Positions 50,606 through 59,597 of a DNA stretch of 62,436 nucleotides are shown here, piece after piece. Under the pieces are notes generated by a model. That model searched no databases. It worked only from the letters and a program-made list of their open reading frames with translations, and was not told where the DNA came from. The stretch's first letter is position 1; each line of letters begins with the position of its first letter. A program made the translations under genes and the position numbers. Source of the stretch: an uncultured Eubacteriales bacterium (GTDB lineage Bacteria > Bacillota > Clostridia > Oscillospirales > Oscillospiraceae); the NCBI GenBank assembly GCA_900313925.1, contig OMTF01000033.1, forward strand, positions 1-62,436. Reading direction: 5' to 3'.

Positions 50606-52939
50606 CTATACCGCATCCGGTTTCTCCCGCCTTTCGGGAAACAGATCCTCCTGCTTTGTGGTAAGCATCTGATAAAGTGCCCCTTTCGGGTAGCGGCACC
50701 GGAACGGCAGCATGGATTTTCCGTACTTCAGAATTCCCTCTCCCGCTTTCGCATTCGTCAGATATTCCATCTGTTCGGGGGCAATGGCAAGCAGATTCTG
50801 CAGTTTTTCCCGGTCATCGCCGGACTGGCTGAGCAGAATGGAAAACTCGCTGTTTGACAGCATAGCCGATGCCGTCTGGCTCTGCAGAAGATCCGTAACA
50901 TTCTGCGTAATGCCGCAGGCGTAAGCCCCGTATTTTCTTACGCGCTTCCACAGCGTATAAAGAAATTCCGCACTGTAGGGATTCTTAAACAACAGGTAGA
51001 TTTCGTCGATATACAGATAGGTTTTTCTTCCCCGGGACCGGTTTGCCGTAATGCGATTGAAAACGCTGTCCAGAAGGATCAGCATCCCGATTCCCGCAAG
51101 AGGCCGCCCAAGATCCAGAATGTCGTAGCAGAGAAGGCGGTTCTGCGTATTGACGTTCGTCGGCTGGGAAAATGTATTGAGGGAGCCGCGGGTAAACAGC
51201 TCCAAATCCAGTGCAAGGCTTCCCGCCTCCGCCTCCGGCTGCGCGGCAAGTTCCCGCCGGAAATCCTCCAGCGTCGGAGCATCGCCCATGCAGTTCTGCG
51301 CCGTATAGTTTCGGAAAACCCGGTATGCGCAGCGATCCAGAAGGGAGCGCTGGCGGGCATCCAGGTTCTCCCCGCCCCGCGCCTGCTCCAGCAGCGACAT
51401 GAGAAACTGGGATTTCCGCTTCACCGGGTCAGCGCCTTCCCCGTAGTTCCGGTTCATGTCCATTGCGTTAATATGGTTCGGGCTGTCCGGAGAAATCCGC
51501 ACGATTTCTCCGCCCAGCGCTTCCGTCAGAGGACCGTACTCCCGCTCGGGATCCAGAATGAGGATATCCGCGTCGGTTTTCAGCATCAGCTGAAGAATTT
51601 CGTTCTTCGCAGCAAAGGATTTTCCCGCGCCGGAAACGCCCAGAATAAAGGAATTGCCGTTGAGAAGCCGGGTTCGATCAGCAAGGATGAAATTGCCGCT
51701 GATGCGGTTTTGCCCGTAATAGATTCCTCCCGGCTGGCGCACATCCCGTACTCGAAAAGGAAGAAATATTGCAAGGCTTTCCGTCGTCAGCGTGCGTGGC
51801 AGGTCTATGCATCGGGCGCCGGCAGGCAGTGCCGTATTCAGTCCCTCCCGCTGTCGGAAGTCCAGTGCGCTCAGCTGGCACATGTGTGCGGCAGCGATGC
51901 TCCGGATTCTCTCGGTACGCGCCTGCAGCTGCTCGTAAGTCTCCGCCGTCAGCGCAAGGGTCAGTACTGTAAGCATCATTCTCTGGTCCCGGGCCGTAAG
52001 GTCCTCCAGAAACGCCTTGGCTTCGCTCTGCTGCTGCACAAGATCGTAGGGCACGGTGGCGCTGTAGTTACTGCGCCGATTCTGGTGGCGCTGCCAGTTG
52101 CTTATATTCGTCTCGATACCGAGCAGAATATTTTCCGTGCGCCGCACAGCAGTTTCCATCGGGATCGGTCGGATGTCCAGGGAAAGCAGCATGTCCCAGC
52201 GCTGCTCCGTCAGGTCCCGTACGAAGCGATCCGTAAGACAGCTTGCGACCTGGCGCAGATAAAGGACTCTTCCAAAGCGATTTCCCATGGAGAACCAGTC
52301 CCGATGAAAGCAGAGGCTGTCCGGACAGATGGCGTCCCGCCAGTCTTCGCCCCGCCGTCGCAGTCCGGGCAGATCCACCGGCAGCCGGTTTTCCTCTTCC
52401 CCGCGGTAGAAGCGCCCCAGACTTTTAAGCCTCTGCACGGCGTCCAGCGGCTCCAGTTCCGAGCCCAAGGCGGCAAAGCCCGCCGCCAGCTGCCTTTCGG
52501 CGCCGGCAAAATAGTTTCTTGCCGCTTCCGGCGATTCGGCCGGATGCGTCAAAGTCAGATATTTTTCCTGCTCCAGCGCACCATCCTCAGCAGCCGCCTG
52601 CTGCAGCAGATCGTTGAATTCCGTCCGCAGCGGATCCAGACCATCCCTGCGCGCTTCCAGAAATGCCTCCCGCGCACTGCACCCGTCGTCCGCCTGCCGA
52701 TTCTGCAGTGTGATTTTAGCCTCTGACGCGGGATCGAGGCTGTTCAGGATCTCGCAGTAACCCTGAAAAATCTCCTGCTGCCGGTCGGCGGACTCGGCAG
52801 CATAATTGACGTCCGCGAACCGAAAGCAGCGGGAGTAAACCCCTCTTCGGGTCAAAAAAAGACCGTCCGGCCAGAGCGCCTCTACGGGCACCGCCTGCTG
52901 TACCGAACGGGGTAGGCTTCTTCTTTCAAAATCTTTCAC
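50606..52939 (-). CDS. VirB4-like conjugal transfer ATPase
   Basis: A 777-residue cytoplasmic ATPase of the type IV secretion channel. Walker A is in FILGVSGAGKSFAAKNEIL (about 430), Walker B in TYLYIDEIYLLF, and QNVTDLLQS follows. The long N-terminal half (about 1-400) is the usual VirB4 membrane-docking region. The GTG start overlaps the prgI stop (GTGA), so the two are translationally coupled. It energises pilus assembly and DNA transfer. It resembles the CD1110-type VirB4 of clostridial ICEs. Confidence 0.93.
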   Translation of the reverse strand: MKDFERRSLPRSVQQAVPVEALWPDGLFLTRRGVYSRCFRFADVNYAAESADRQQEIFQGYCEILNSLDPASEAKITLQNRQADDGCSAREAFLEARRDGLDPLRTEFNDLLQQAAAEDGALEQEKYLTLTHPAESPEAARNYFAGAERQLAAGFAALGSELEPLDAVQRLKSLGRFYRGEEENRLPVDLPGLRRRGEDWRDAICPDSLCFHRDWFSMGNRFGRVLYLRQVASCLTDRFVRDLTEQRWDMLLSLDIRPIPMETAVRRTENILLGIETNISNWQRHQNRRSNYSATVPYDLVQQQSEAKAFLEDLTARDQRMMLTVLTLALTAETYEQLQARTERIRSIAAAHMCQLSALDFRQREGLNTALPAGARCIDLPRTLTTESLAIFLPFRVRDVRQPGGIYYGQNRISGNFILADRTRLLNGNSFILGVSGAGKSFAAKNEILQLMLKTDADILILDPEREYGPLTEALGGEIVRISPDSPNHINAMDMNRNYGEGADPVKRKSQFLMSLLEQARGGENLDARQRSLLDRCAYRVFRNYTAQNCMGDAPTLEDFRRELAAQPEAEAGSLALDLELFTRGSLNTFSQPTNVNTQNRLLCYDILDLGRPLAGIGMLILLDSVFNRITANRSRGRKTYLYIDEIYLLFKNPYSAEFLYTLWKRVRKYGAYACGITQNVTDLLQSQTASAMLSNSEFSILLSQSGDDREKLQNLLAIAPEQMEYLTNAKAGEGILKYGKSMLPFRCRYPKGALYQMLTTKQEDLFPERREKPDAV

Positions 52940-53295
52940 GCAATCCCTCCCTGAATCTTCGTTTTATTTTTCTTTTTTTCCGCTGCAAAACCGGCAAAAA
53001 GATTCCGCGGTTCCGGCAGCAGCGGCTTTCGCAGCCGAAAGCTGCGCCACGCGGCAAGAAGCAGCTTCTCCGGCGGCATGCCTTTGTAATTCCAGAATCC
53101 CAGCAGGGCAAAGGGAATGGCCGCTCCGGTGCAAAGCCAGCTGAGCAGTTCGGTTCCGCACCGGCTTCCCGCAAGAAAATACACTGCGGCGGCCGCCGCG
53201 CAGGCAAGCAGGGAACAAACGCTCTGCCGCAGGTCAAGACCCAGCACAAACGTTTCCCGGTACAGGCGAATCTCTTTGTTGATTCGAACTTCCAA
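52936..53295 (-). CDS. PrgI-family conjugal transfer membrane protein
   Basis: About 119 residues. The PrgI family start is EVRINKEIRLYRETFVLGLDLRQSVCSLLACAAAAAVYFLAG, then a second membrane helix (ALHRSGHSL region in frame: GAAIPFALLGFWNYKGMPPEKLLLAAWRS). I place the start at TTG 53295, which follows GGAAGGAGGAAAT and gives the family's usual N-terminus; a longer frame to 53361 would run through a terminator hairpin. PrgI is the VirB3-like partner of VirB4 and lies immediately upstream of it here. Confidence 0.88.
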   Translation of the reverse strand: MEVRINKEIRLYRETFVLGLDLRQSVCSLLACAAAAAVYFLAGSRCGTELLSWLCTGAAIPFALLGFWNYKGMPPEKLLLAAWRSFRLRKPLLPEPRNLFAGFAAEKKKNKTKIQGGIA

Positions 53296-53320
53296 ATTTC
53301 CTCCTTCCGCCCGAAGGCGC

Positions 53321-53357
53321 AAAAAATCCGGGGCCGCCCATCCGGAGCTGCCCCGGT
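53321..53357 (-). terminator. Terminator between sortase B and prgI
   Basis: On the minus strand, CCGGGGC and GCCCCGG form a stem around 15 bases, followed by ATTTTTT. It lies 35-71 bases after the sortase stop and before prgI, so it would reduce transcription of the channel genes. Confidence 0.7.
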
Positions 53358-53391
53358 GCATGATTTCCGCTGCTTAAGCAGAAATTTTTCT

Positions 53392-54357
53392 TCAGGATTC
53401 CACAAGCTTTCCGACAATTGCCAGACGCCCGTCCTCCGTATAGTAGTCACAGGTGGAAAGCGTCACGAGGTGGTCCCCGTAGGAGGCGGTGACGCCGGTA
53501 TCGTACAGCGACATGGACTTCATCGTGGAGACATAGTACTCGAAATCCTCTTTGCTCAGATCATCGGCGTATTCATAGTACTTGAATACATCCTCCGAAT
53601 CGGAATAAATCTTGGAGCGCACCACAGCGATAATCTGATATTCCCGGCGCTCCGTGACGCTGTCAAAGCGGAAGGAAGGATACTGCTGGTACCAGCTTTC
53701 CTCCGCGTAATTGAGTAAATCATGGAACATGGAGCCATTGCTCATGCGGTGTCCGTAGACGATGATCACGTTGTCCGTCAGCTGATTCCGCCCGTCTACA
53801 AACGGTGTTCCGCTGAAGGAGTATTCCCCTTCAAAATTACGATGCAGATAATATTCCGGATCGTCCGGAGTATACATGACCGGGTAGTCCTTATCGGATC
53901 CGGGAATGTAGATCCAGCCGATCATGTCCGGGTTCTTCGCCGCGAGGGATGCGTAATCCGGAACCGTTTCCGTGCTTTTTCCATCGACTCCCTGCGTTTC
54001 CGTCGTCTTGATCTGCCGGCGCAGCTCCTCAAAGCCGCTGTTTTCCTTATGCAGGGTTACGAGCGTACTGACCAGCTTATAGGCGGAAAAGCAGAAAACG
54101 CCGATCAGAAGAACAATCAGGATGTCCAGAAGAACGGATTTTTTCTTTTTCTTCCGGGGCGCTGCGGCGGTTTTTCCGTCTTCCGAGTAGATTTTTTCGG
54201 CATCCGCCTCCGTCACGGGTGTTTCGCAGATTTCGGGATCGCCTTCCGTTTCGGCAGCCGGCGTTTTGCTTTCTTCTTTGGGGACGTCCTTCCCCCCTTT
54301 TCGAATGGAATGCTTTCCCTGTCTGTAGGACCGGAAACGCCTGTTTTCATAACTCAT
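53392..54357 (-). CDS. Class B-type sortase of the conjugative module
   Basis: A 321-residue transpeptidase. A cytoplasmic acidic N-terminus (about 1-70) and one membrane helix (about 75-95) precede the sortase barrel. Catalytic residues: His in VYGHRMSNGSMFHDL (about 203), Cys in TLSTCDYY (about 300) and Arg in EDGRLAIVG. Class B-like sortases are frequent passengers in clostridial ICEs and may anchor ICE-encoded adhesins. The LPXTG-like protein at 2695 carries VPNTG and is far away; whether it is a substrate is unknown. Confidence 0.9.
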   Translation of the reverse strand: MSYENRRFRSYRQGKHSIRKGGKDVPKEESKTPAAETEGDPEICETPVTEADAEKIYSEDGKTAAAPRKKKKKSVLLDILIVLLIGVFCFSAYKLVSTLVTLHKENSGFEELRRQIKTTETQGVDGKSTETVPDYASLAAKNPDMIGWIYIPGSDKDYPVMYTPDDPEYYLHRNFEGEYSFSGTPFVDGRNQLTDNVIIVYGHRMSNGSMFHDLLNYAEESWYQQYPSFRFDSVTERREYQIIAVVRSKIYSDSEDVFKYYEYADDLSKEDFEYYVSTMKSMSLYDTGVTASYGDHLVTLSTCDYYTEDGRLAIVGKLVES

Positions 54358-54449
54358 TGTATCTCTCCGTTGCTGTATGGAATTCGGAAACCGGTCTGAA
54401 AGCCGGTGCCTTTTGTTTCGCTATCATTTTACCTGCCGCCGTTTCCTTG

Positions 54450-55382
54450 TCAAGAATCCGCGGAGCCTCCGCTTCCGTTCCGGGCTTCAGCCGGAACCGT
54501 CACCCGGCGGTCAAGTGCCTCCCCCAGCATAGTGGAGCCAAGGACCAGCACCGTGCCAAACCATCCGGCCGTCGTCATCGGTTCCCGCAGAATAAGCGCC
54601 GAGCTCAGCACAGCGACCAGCGGGTCGATATAGCTCAGCAGTGCGGCGGTCTGTGCCGGCACATATTCCAGCGATCCGAAATACAGCATGTAGGTCACCC
54701 CGGTATGCACGATGCCCAGAAGAAGCAGAAGTCCGATATTCCTTCCGCTCCACTCCAGCGCACGCACATCCTCCGTCAGCAGAACCAGCGGCAGGAGCAC
54801 GGCGGTTGCGACCGCCAGCTGGATAAGCGTCCGATCGAGGCCCGAAATATTCTTCAGTTTCTTATTCAGAAAGACAAGCGCCGTGTAAAAGCAGGCGGCG
54901 GCAAGGCCGTAAAGGACCCCCTGCAGGTTTTCCGCCGGGAGCGCCTCCCCGCCGCTGAGGCCGGACACCAGCACGACCCCGGCAACCGCCGCCGCGACGC
55001 ACAGAAGCCGGCGCACGGTCAGCTTTTCCTTCAGAAATACCGGCGACAGCAGCAGGATGAGAACCGGCGCCGTATAGTAGCAGACCGTGCCGATGGCGAC
55101 AGTGGTGTGCTGGTAGGATTCCAGCAGAAAATACCAGTTGCCGCCTAGACACATGCCGGACGCCGCAAGCCGAAGAATATTTCTGCGGATCGCCTTCCCG
55201 TCCGGACGCCGCCGGATCAGGGCCATGCACAGCAGAATAAACAGGGCGCCGATCAGGCTCCGTCCCTCGGATACAAGCAGAGAGGGAAACGGAAGCAGGC
55301 GCCGCACGACGCCGATTGTTCCGAAAATGAACATGGACGCTGTCAGTTCGATTTTTGCCTTTTGCTGCTGCATGGTCGGCAC
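54450..55382 (-). CDS. EamA/DMT-family transporter
   Basis: A 310-residue protein with ten membrane segments in two EamA repeats: the first begins ELTASMFIFGTIGVVRRLLPFPSLLVSEGRSLIGALFIL, the second LYGLAAACFYTALVFLNKKLKNISGLDRTLIQL, ending YIDPLVAVLSSALILREPMTTAGWFGTVLVLGSTML. Members export amino acids or other small metabolites. It sits inside the conjugation gene cluster with an aldo/keto reductase 21 bases upstream, on the same strand, and looks like inserted cargo. Substrate unknown. Confidence 0.9.
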   Translation of the reverse strand: MPTMQQQKAKIELTASMFIFGTIGVVRRLLPFPSLLVSEGRSLIGALFILLCMALIRRRPDGKAIRRNILRLAASGMCLGGNWYFLLESYQHTTVAIGTVCYYTAPVLILLLSPVFLKEKLTVRRLLCVAAAVAGVVLVSGLSGGEALPAENLQGVLYGLAAACFYTALVFLNKKLKNISGLDRTLIQLAVATAVLLPLVLLTEDVRALEWSGRNIGLLLLLGIVHTGVTYMLYFGSLEYVPAQTAALLSYIDPLVAVLSSALILREPMTTAGWFGTVLVLGSTMLGEALDRRVTVPAEARNGSGGSADS

Positions 55383-55403
55383 CGCCTTTTCTGTTTCGGT
55401 TTC

Positions 55404-56549
55404 TTATTTTCCGTTCTTCTCCAGTACCGCGGCACACTGCTCCAGGTACTCGGGAATGGGAAGATGCTGCGGACAGGCGCGCTCGCAGGCGCGGCAGTGC
55501 AGGCACTCCGAAGGCTTTCCAGCCTCCTTGTCCTCCATCGCCTCTTCGTAGATCTCCGAAGCCCACGCATCATCCCCGTAGATTAAGTGCCAGTTCATGG
55601 CCTTGAACAGGTCCGGAATGGGAATCTTCTTCGGGCATCCGCCGGTGCAGTAGGAGCATCCGGTGCAGGGAATCTGCGGAATCTTCCGCAGGATGGCCTG
55701 CGCCTGCTCGAGCGTCGTCTCCTCCGCTGCGGTCAGGGGCTGAAAGTCCTGCATATAGGAAAGATTGTCCTCCATCTGCTCCAGGTTCGACATGCCGCTG
55801 AGCACCGTAAGGATGCCTTCGTGGCTTGCGGCAAACCGGATTCCCCAGGAGGCAAGCGAGGCTTTCGGATCCGCCCTGTGCAGCAGATCCGCGATGGGTT
55901 TCGGCGGCTCCGCCAGCGTTCCTCCCTTTACCGGCTCCATAACCACGACATATTTTCCATGGCGGCGGACGGTGTTGTAATTGGACTCCGCCTGAACCCG
56001 GGGGTCCCTCCAGTCCGCGTAGTTCAGCTGCAGCTGGACAAATTCCACTTCCGGATGCTCCGCCAGAATCCGATCCAGAAGTTCCGGCGAGTCATGGAAG
56101 GAGAACCCGACGTGCCGGATAAGTCCTTTCGCCTTCTGCTCGGCTACAAAATCCCAGAGGTGATAATCGTTGTAAAAGTGAAGATTGTCCTTGGTAATGG
56201 CGTGCAGAAGATAAAAGTCGAAATAGCCGGCGCCGGTGCGCGCAAGGCTTGTATAAAACTCCTGCTTCGCCGAAGCTTCATCCGTGCACTGCAGCGCTGC
56301 GTGCAGCTTTGTCGCAAGGCAGAACTTCTCTCTCGGATAGCGCTCCACCAGTGCCTCCCGGGCTGCTTTCTCCGAATCGCCGTTCCCGTACACGTAAGCC
56401 GTATCAAAATAGCGCATGCCGGCCGCAAGGAAGCGATCGACCATGTCCTTTACGATCTCCACATCGATTTCTTCGCTGCCTTCCTTTTTCGGCAGCCGCA
56501 TCAGGCCGAATCCAAGTTTCGGCATCGTTTCCAATTCGCTGTTTGCCAT
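55404..56549 (-). CDS. Aldo/keto reductase with C-terminal 4Fe-4S domain
   Basis: About 381 residues. The AKR barrel has KLGFGLMRLPKK, the catalytic Tyr stretch YFDTAYVYGNGDSEKAAREAL and DFYLLHAITKDN. The C-terminal 80 residues hold two Cys clusters, CTGCSYCTGGCPKKIPIP and CLHCRACERACPQHLPIP, each fitting a 4Fe-4S site. This fused form is common in anaerobes; it probably takes electrons from ferredoxin-like partners or NAD(P)H. Start ATG at 56549; an ATG four codons earlier is possible. Embedded in the conjugative module with the DMT exporter. Confidence 0.9.
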   Translation of the reverse strand: MANSELETMPKLGFGLMRLPKKEGSEEIDVEIVKDMVDRFLAAGMRYFDTAYVYGNGDSEKAAREALVERYPREKFCLATKLHAALQCTDEASAKQEFYTSLARTGAGYFDFYLLHAITKDNLHFYNDYHLWDFVAEQKAKGLIRHVGFSFHDSPELLDRILAEHPEVEFVQLQLNYADWRDPRVQAESNYNTVRRHGKYVVVMEPVKGGTLAEPPKPIADLLHRADPKASLASWGIRFAASHEGILTVLSGMSNLEQMEDNLSYMQDFQPLTAAEETTLEQAQAILRKIPQIPCTGCSYCTGGCPKKIPIPDLFKAMNWHLIYGDDAWASEIYEEAMEDKEAGKPSECLHCRACERACPQHLPIPEYLEQCAAVLEKNGK

Positions 56550-56637
56550 ATGTCTTTCCATCCTTTCCCTGTTCCGGATTTGCTCCCACGTCGATCGTTT
56601 AGATTATACTCCCGCGGAGCCATGAAATTCTACCTCT

Positions 56638-57474
56638 TCAGAGAAGGCCGAACAGGGATCGCGTCACCTGATCGGCAGCACGGACCGTTCCGATAAGAAG
56701 AAGCATGCTGAACCCGAGCTGTGCGGCGTAGCTCCAGACCTGCGTGACCGCGGAAGCCGCCGCATCCACCTGCGGCGGAGAGGCGGCGAATGCGGAAAAC
56801 AGCACGCAGGCGAGCAGAATGACGGCGCCTTCCAGGCAGACGCCGAAAAAGGACTTCAGAAACGCTACGCCCAGAAACTGCGTCGGTTCGCCGGCAAAGG
56901 ATGCCAGCGGCAGCGGCGCCAGAGCGGCATAGAGATAGATTTTGAAAAATCGGCCGTAGACCGTGAGAATCAGGATAAGGCTCAGCACGGTAATGCCGAC
57001 AATCGCGACCAGACTGACGGTCCATAGCGGTACGCTCTCCCAAAACCCGCACTCACGGATGGATTCCGCGATAGATTCCGGGAGAACCTGTGCGGCCGGC
57101 TGCGCGATTCCCGAGGCTTCCATCAGGCTGTTTATAAGTCCCAGACAGACGGAAAGAATCTTCCGCAGGATTTCCATGCCGCGGCACACCAGGCCTTTGG
57201 CAAGGAGAAAGCGGAGAAAAAGCCTGCCGACGGCTTCCGGACGGCGCAGTTCCGTGTAGCGGCAGGCGGTCTGCAGCAGGCCGGCGACAAAGAAGAGCAC
57301 CAGCAGACCGAGAGCGACCGACTGGACCGTGCCGTAGATGCGGACGATGACGTTCCAGATCGTGCCGCCCCGGAATTGCTCCGGCGACATCGTCAGAAGC
57401 GTCCAGATCTCCTGCAGACGCGCATTCCATGACGTCAGGGCGCTTTCAAGGTTTGCAATGACCCAGTCATTCAC
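56638..57474 (-). CDS. TrbL/VirB6-like conjugal transfer membrane protein
   Basis: About 278 residues with roughly six membrane segments, the size and pattern of TrbL/VirB6 in Gram-positive ICEs. Recognisable stretches: IWNVIVRIYGTVQSVALGLLVLFFVAGLLQTACRY and LILTVYGRFFKIYLYAALAPLPLASFAGEPTQFLGVAFLKSFFGVCLEGAVILLAC. The GTG at 57474 follows AAAAGGGGGC and clears the upstream maff2 stop; the frame extends to 57555 but would overlap maff2. Forms part of the inner-membrane mating channel. Confidence 0.87.
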   Translation of the reverse strand: MNDWVIANLESALTSWNARLQEIWTLLTMSPEQFRGGTIWNVIVRIYGTVQSVALGLLVLFFVAGLLQTACRYTELRRPEAVGRLFLRFLLAKGLVCRGMEILRKILSVCLGLINSLMEASGIAQPAAQVLPESIAESIRECGFWESVPLWTVSLVAIVGITVLSLILILTVYGRFFKIYLYAALAPLPLASFAGEPTQFLGVAFLKSFFGVCLEGAVILLACVLFSAFAASPPQVDAAASAVTQVWSYAAQLGFSMLLLIGTVRAADQVTRSLFGLL

Positions 57475-57491
57475 GGTTCTGCGCCCCCTTT

Positions 57492-57791
57492 TCAGCCGGC
57501 AATCAGACGGAGTATCTCTTTTGCAAAGAAAATCAGAATGCCGCCCGCGAGGCACAGAAAGCCCTGGGAACGCTGGGACGGATCATGGGACTGGATGGAA
57601 AGACCGACCTGCACGACGCCCCAGCCGATCAGGATCCCGCCGAGAGCCCGGATCAGGGAAAAGATAAACTCCGAAAGATTATTCATCGCCGTCAGCGGAT
57701 CCTCCGCCGCCAGTGCGGGCATCTGCAGCATTGCGATGCCAAGCCCCAGCGCAGCGGCAAGCCGCAGCCGGCGCTTCCATTTTTTTGTCAA
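57492..57791 (-). CDS. Maff2/VirB2-like small conjugal transfer protein
   Basis: A 99-residue protein with a signal-like first helix ending PALAAED and two further hydrophobic helices (FSLIRALGGILIGWGVVQVGLSIQ; GFLCLAGGILIFFAKEIL) around QSHDPSQRSQG. This matches the Maff2 mobile-element family, small VirB2-pilin-like proteins encoded between the coupling protein and TrbL. A pilus or channel subunit role is inferred from that position. Confidence 0.82.
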   Translation of the reverse strand: MTKKWKRRLRLAAALGLGIAMLQMPALAAEDPLTAMNNLSEFIFSLIRALGGILIGWGVVQVGLSIQSHDPSQRSQGFLCLAGGILIFFAKEILRLIAG

Positions 57792-57803
57792 AGAAATACC
57801 TCC

Positions 57804-59597
57804 TTACATTCGTTCTTCCGCAGCCAGGGCGGCTGCAAGGGTCTGTTCCGTATACAGCGCGGCCTCTTCCGCATTGTCCGGCGGAAGGCAGCACTCCCGT
57901 ACCTGCTGTCCCTCGCGCCGGCGGATCAGCTGCAGACTTCCGGTGCTGCGGTCCTCTTCCTGCGGAGCGTACCGAGGTGCGCCGGCTTCCGGCGTGAGCC
58001 GGTAGGACGGGTGCCGGCAGGGATCAAATTTCCGATCCCGCACCGGTTTCTCGCCCCGGATCAGCAGCAGGCACTCGTTTCGCGGCAGCTGCCGAATCTC
58101 TTCCGGCAGAAGAAGGCTCCGCCCGATGCGCTGCCGGCTGACGGAGCTGCCGCCGCCGGCGCCCCGGCTGCGGCCGCTGCTTCTTGCCTGAATGGTCGCC
58201 TTGCCAAGCATTTCGGAAACATAGCGATGTGTTTCCGGTTCATTCCCGCCAAGGTAGAGAAAGCTGTCACAGTTCCCCGCAATGCTCTGCCACTGCTTTT
58301 CGTATAAAGCCTTCAGCTGCGACAGATTCTGAAGAATCAGGGACGCGGAAATTCCCCGGGAACGCATGGTGGCAAGGATTTTATCGAAATCGTCCGGAAG
58401 CGAAATGTTCGCAAATTCATCCATAAGGAAGTGCACCGGTACGGGAAGCGTCCCGCCCGGGCAGCTGTCTGCGAGGGAGAACAGCTGCTGGAAAATCTGT
58501 GTATAGAGCATGGATATGAGAAAATTAAAGCTCGTGTCATTGTCCGGAATTACGGCGAACAGGGCGGTTCGGCGCAGTCCCAGATCCTGCAGATGCAGCT
58601 CATCCGTCCTTGTCAGCGCCGCCAGACTTTCCAGATTGAATTTATCCAGACGGGAAGCCAGCGTCAGCTGGATGGACTTCAGGGTCCGAGCCGGACCCGC
58701 CCGGTAGTTCCGATAATATTTTCCCGCCAGCGCCTCCGGCTTCCGCCGGGCAAGGTCGTCAAAAAGTACATCCAGGGGACTCTGTCCGCCGGTTTCCTCG
58801 TCCAGGGATCCTGCCTCCCGCAGAAGGCGCATCACATTGGAAAAGTTCTGATCCTCCGGCGGACAGTCCGTTCGCAGATAGAGAAGCAGCGCCATAAGCA
58901 GCATGGAGGCGGCACTGTCCCAGAATGGGTCGGTACTGCGGCTGCCTTTCGGAGTTGTCGCCCGAAACAGGTTCGTGACAAGCCGCTGCGCGTCGTTTTC
59001 ATCCCGAAGATAATAAAACGGGTTGTAGCAGAGGCTCTTTCCGAAATCCAGAAGGTTGAATTCCCGCACGGCGAAGCCATGCTGCCTCAGGCAGTATCCC
59101 GCCGTCTGAAGAAGTTCCCTCTTGGGGTCCAGAACAAAATAGGACGTGTTCTCGCACTGCAGCAGATTGACAAGTGCATAGCTTCGGCTTTTTCCCGATC
59201 CGCTTCCGCCGATGACCAGCACATTGGTGTTGCGGCCGTGTCGGCGCGTATTCAGGGAAAGACGCATCCGCTGCGTGAGAATCCGGTTGTTTTCCGGAAC
59301 CGGGTCCGCGTAGATCTTCCGAATGCGCTCCGGATCTCCCCACGCGGCCGATCCGAATTCCCGGCCTCGAAACGGGTCCGGCTCCGAGAGCACGGCGGCA
59401 AGCGCCGCGGCACCGACCGCACAGGCAAGGCAGATCGGCGTCGCCCCGCAAAGCCGGATGGAAAACGGATGCGCCAGCATTTCCGGAAAGGCGCTGACGA
59501 ATCCGGGAAGACCTTCCCGCAGAGCCGGAGCCGCAAGCAGAGCAAGCCATGCAGCCGGAAGGAGAAAGAGTAGAAACCGAAGCCCGCCTCGATTCAC
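57804..59597 (-). CDS. VirD4/TraG-type coupling protein
   Basis: About 597 residues. Two N-terminal membrane helices (about 6-25 and 45-65) precede the ATPase core with Walker A LVIGGSGSGKSRSYALVN (about 126-135) and Walker B VHFLMDEFANI (about 396), plus FDKILATMRSRGISASLILQNLSQLKALY. It brings the relaxase-DNA complex to the channel. The GTG at 59597 overlaps the stop of the preceding gene (GTGA) and follows AGGAGGACAGGGA; a longer frame to 59819 is not conserved. The C-terminus is rich in Gly/Ser then acidic, as often seen. Confidence 0.93.
   Translation of the reverse strand: MNRGGLRFLLFLLPAAWLALLAAPALREGLPGFVSAFPEMLAHPFSIRLCGATPICLACAVGAAALAAVLSEPDPFRGREFGSAAWGDPERIRKIYADPVPENNRILTQRMRLSLNTRRHGRNTNVLVIGGSGSGKSRSYALVNLLQCENTSYFVLDPKRELLQTAGYCLRQHGFAVREFNLLDFGKSLCYNPFYYLRDENDAQRLVTNLFRATTPKGSRSTDPFWDSAASMLLMALLLYLRTDCPPEDQNFSNVMRLLREAGSLDEETGGQSPLDVLFDDLARRKPEALAGKYYRNYRAGPARTLKSIQLTLASRLDKFNLESLAALTRTDELHLQDLGLRRTALFAVIPDNDTSFNFLISMLYTQIFQQLFSLADSCPGGTLPVPVHFLMDEFANISLPDDFDKILATMRSRGISASLILQNLSQLKALYEKQWQSIAGNCDSFLYLGGNEPETHRYVSEMLGKATIQARSSGRSRGAGGGSSVSRQRIGRSLLLPEEIRQLPRNECLLLIRGEKPVRDRKFDPCRHPSYRLTPEAGAPRYAPQEEDRSTGSLQLIRRREGQQVRECCLPPDNAEEAALYTEQTLAAALAAEERM

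Noticed and set aside
50383-50616. N-terminal extension of the lysozyme/CHAP gene up to the virB4 stop
   Set aside because: Low-complexity Arg/Ala/Gln codons, with a better start and ribosome site at 50382; kept only as an alternative.
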